NCBI GenBank assembly: GCA_025362615.1
Contig: JANYFQ010000093.1
Coordinates: 1-7,016, forward strand
Direction: 5' to 3'
Source of the DNA: Hymenobacter sp.
Lineage (GTDB): Bacteria > Bacteroidota > Bacteroidia > Cytophagales > Hymenobacteraceae
Length of the DNA stretch: 7,016 nucleotides
Part shown: positions 5,163 through 7,016 of the stretch, piece after piece
Layout: every line of letters starts with the position of its first letter
How positions within the stretch are numbered: the first letter of the stretch is position 1
Made by a program: the position numbers and the translations under genes
Notes under the pieces: generated by a model
The model's input: the letters and a program-made list of their open reading frames with translations, nothing else
Told to the model about the DNA's origin: nothing
Databases searched by the model: none

Positions 5163-7016
5163 CTAATCCGGCGACTGGTTCAGGTCCACCTTTTTCTTGC
5201 CCAGGGTGATGAAGCAGCCCACGAACAGCATCCGGGGAGCGCCGGGGGTTTGGGCCACGCGGCCGTACTGGCCGTTGGCATCGGGGGTGGCGGCGTAGCG
5301 GTAGCCGAAGATTTGGCTGGCCCCCAACACGTTGCTCACGGCGACGTGCAGGATGGTGAACTGGCCAAACAGCGTGGTGAGGTAGCTGGCGTTGAGGCTC
5401 AGGTCGTGGTAGGCGGGGGTGCGGGCCTGGTTGAAGCCGGGCAGGTTAGGGTCGTGGTAGCTGCGGGGGCTGGTGAGGGCGTAGGTGCCGCCGATTTGGG
5501 TGTGGATTTTCGGCACCCAGTACTTGGCCACCACGCTCAGGCTGTGCCGGGCGGCGAAGGTGGGCACGTTGGCCACGGGGTCGGCGCGGAAGCGGCGCTC
5601 GGTGTCGAGGAAGCCGTAGCTGACCCAGTAGTCGAGGTTTTTGACGGTGGTGCGGTCGCGCCAGAACACGTCGAGGCCCTGGGCGTAGCCGCCGCCGGCG
5701 TTGGCGTAGGCGGCGGGGCTGGTGGTGCGGGCGGGGTCGTAGGCGACGAGCTGGGCGTAGGTTTTGCGGTAAGCTTCGGCCCGCAGGGTGCGGGTGCCCA
5801 CCACGCGCTGGTAGGTCAGCAGCAGGTGCTGGGCGCGTTCAAAATGGAGCGGGGCACCGAAGCGGAGCAGGTCGGGGGTGGGCGACTGGTAGAAGTGGCC
5901 CCAGGCGGCCGAAAGCTGGCTGTTGGCCCCCGTTTGCAGGGCCAGGGCCAGGCGCGGGGCCAGGTTGGCGCGGCCCAGCCGGCCCGAATATTCGCCCCGC
6001 AGGCCCACGCGGCCCGCCAGCCGCCTGGTCAGCACCACTTCGCTTTCGGTGAAAACCGTGGCCCGCTGCTCGTCGAAACCCGCGTGCAACGCGGGCGCTT
6101 CGGGCGCGGCCTGGTAGGTTTGGCGGTAGCGTTGCACGAAGCCTTCGGCCCCGACTTTAAGGTTGAACCAAGTGGCGGCCGAGTCGTTGGTGAGCACGAG
6201 GCGGGCCACGGCCGACTGCTCCAGGTCGCGCACGGTTTGCACGTCGGGGCGGGCGGTTTGGTCGTCGCGGGTCAGGGCCAGGCCGGTACTCAGGCCCCAG
6301 CCGCGCCGCAACGGGGCGCGGTAGGTGGTGTTGAGGTACAGGTTGTCGTTGGCCAGGCCCACGGGGCGGCCGGCGGCGGCAAATGCGGGGTTGGCGTCGG
6401 GCTGGCGCAGGGCCAGGCGCTGGCGGCTGGCGGTGGCGTAAATTTTCAGCATCCCCCACTGCCCGGTGCGGTGGCGCAGGCTGAGGGAGCCGCCCTGGCT
6501 CTGGGGCGCTTTCTCCCAGCCAAACGTCTGGGGCACGAGGTTGAAGTACGGGCTCAGGTTGAGGTAGTCGGCCGTGAGGGCGAGCGAGGTGTTGGCCCAG
6601 CGCCGCGTCCGCGCCACCGACGCGCCCACCGACATCAACGACACGCCGGTTTCCGTTTCGGCGGCCAAATCGGTGGTTTGCAGGTTCACCACGGCACTCA
6701 GCGCCTGCCCATACTCGGCCGAGTAGCCGCCCGTGCTGAACACCGCGCCCTTGAACAGGAACGGCGAAAACCGCCCCCGCGCCGGCACCGTGCCCGGCAC
6801 CGAGCCGGCGTAGGGCGCTTGCACGGGCAGGCCGTCGAGGTAGGTTTTGGTTTCGTGGGCCGCCCCGCCGCGCACGAAAAGCTGGCCGCTTTCGGGGTTG
6901 CGGGTGGTGCCGGGCAGCGCGTTGAGGGCCCCCGTCACGTCGCCCAGCGCCCCGGCGGTCGTCACGATGTCGAACGGCTTGAGGGCGGCCGAGCGTTTCT
7001 CGTCGCTGGCCTCGAA
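5163..7016 (-). CDS. TonB-dependent outer-membrane receptor, C-terminal part (start outside window)
   Basis: The visible part is 617 residues and the frame is open to the right edge. The GTG at 6963-6965 is an internal valine, since coding continues upstream in frame. The plug domain is seen at about residues 18-105: TAGALGDVTGALNALPGT, then GQLFVRGGAAHETKTYLDGL (44-63), then FKGAVFSTGGYSAEYGQALSAVV. The rest has alternating aromatic/polar strands typical of a 22-strand barrel, ending near RMLFVGCFITLGKKK. The protein sits in the outer membrane and imports a substrate such as an iron chelate, cobalamin or oligosaccharide with energy from TonB-ExbBD. No SusD-like partner follows, so a SusC/SusD pair is not supported. 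The signal peptide and any carboxypeptidase-like N-terminal domain would lie outside the window. The substrate cannot be told from the sequence. Confidence 0.9.
   Translation of the reverse strand, partial: FEASDEKRSAALKPFDIVTTAGALGDVTGALNALPGTTRNPESGQLFVRGGAAHETKTYLDGLPVQAPYAGSVPGTVPARGRFSPFLFKGAVFSTGGYSAEYGQALSAVVNLQTTDLAAETETGVSLMSVGASVARTRRWANTSLALTADYLNLSPYFNLVPQTFGWEKAPQSQGGSLSLRHRTGQWGMLKIYATASRQRLALRQPDANPAFAAAGRPVGLANDNLYLNTTYRAPLRRGWGLSTGLALTRDDQTARPDVQTVRDLEQSAVARLVLTNDSAATWFNLKVGAEGFVQRYRQTYQAAPEAPALHAGFDEQRATVFTESEVVLTRRLAGRVGLRGEYSGRLGRANLAPRLALALQTGANSQLSAAWGHFYQSPTPDLLRFGAPLHFERAQHLLLTYQRVVGTRTLRAEAYRKTYAQLVAYDPARTTSPAAYANAGGGYAQGLDVFWRDRTTVKNLDYWVSYGFLDTERRFRADPVANVPTFAARHSLSVVAKYWVPKIHTQIGGTYALTSPRSYHDPNLPGFNQARTPAYHDLSLNASYLTTLFGQFTILHVAVSNVLGASQIFGYRYAATPDANGQYGRVAQTPGAPRMLFVGCFITLGKKKVDLNQSPD

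Noticed and set aside
6963..6965. GTG as the start of the TonB receptor
   Set aside because: The frame continues to the window edge with plausible plug-domain sequence and there is no signal peptide after this codon, so it is an internal valine.

Overview
The window looks like chromosomal DNA of a high-GC member of the Bacteroidota, most likely Hymenobacter or a close relative. Three things support this. Hand counts give about 75% GC in the TonB receptor gene. There is a DUF3667-type membrane protein, a family typical of Bacteroidota. Two promoters carry the Bacteroidota -7 element TAnnTTTG and lie just upstream of start codons, with no clear Shine-Dalgarno sequences. The genus is inferred from overall style, not from a marker gene.

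All seven supported genes are on the minus strand, so the window reads right to left. From the right edge: the C-terminal 617 codons of a TonB-dependent outer-membrane receptor (5163-7016, start outside the window), then a nested GC-rich hairpin (5109-5151). Next is a two-gene module under its own promoter: an RloA-like AAA/ABC-type ATPase (3675-5015) overlapping by 17 bases an RloB-like protein (2975-3691). Next are a small SnoaL/NTF2-like protein with its own promoter (2535-2888) and a DUF3667 membrane protein (1659-2432), which is followed by a strong intrinsic terminator (1580-1607). The last two genes are an exported TPR-like protein (654-1367) and the N-terminal 175 residues of a LytS/YehU-type sensor histidine kinase (1-526, running off the left edge).

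The most interesting part is the rloA-rloB pair. ATPase-plus-Toprim-like pairs of this design include the PARIS anti-phage system (AriA/AriB), and rloA/rloB were first named as ORFs lodged in type I restriction-modification loci. Here the pair stands alone. The centre of rloA has markedly lower GC (about 48% by hand count over 4201-4380) than its surroundings, which suggests acquisition by transfer. The RloB protein has Gln where the Toprim-type motif normally has Glu (CQG instead of CEG), which could mean an altered or inactive effector.

The other genes look like ordinary accessory genome: nutrient uptake, an orphan NTF2-fold protein, a membrane protein lacking its usual N-terminal zinc ribbon, and a probable TPR/sensor-kinase signalling pair. 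Non-coding points of note are a G-quadruplex-capable tract (567-606), a 21-base repeat inside and just after the DUF3667 gene, and several GC-rich inverted repeats. I see no tRNA, rRNA, CRISPR array, transposase or plus-strand gene.
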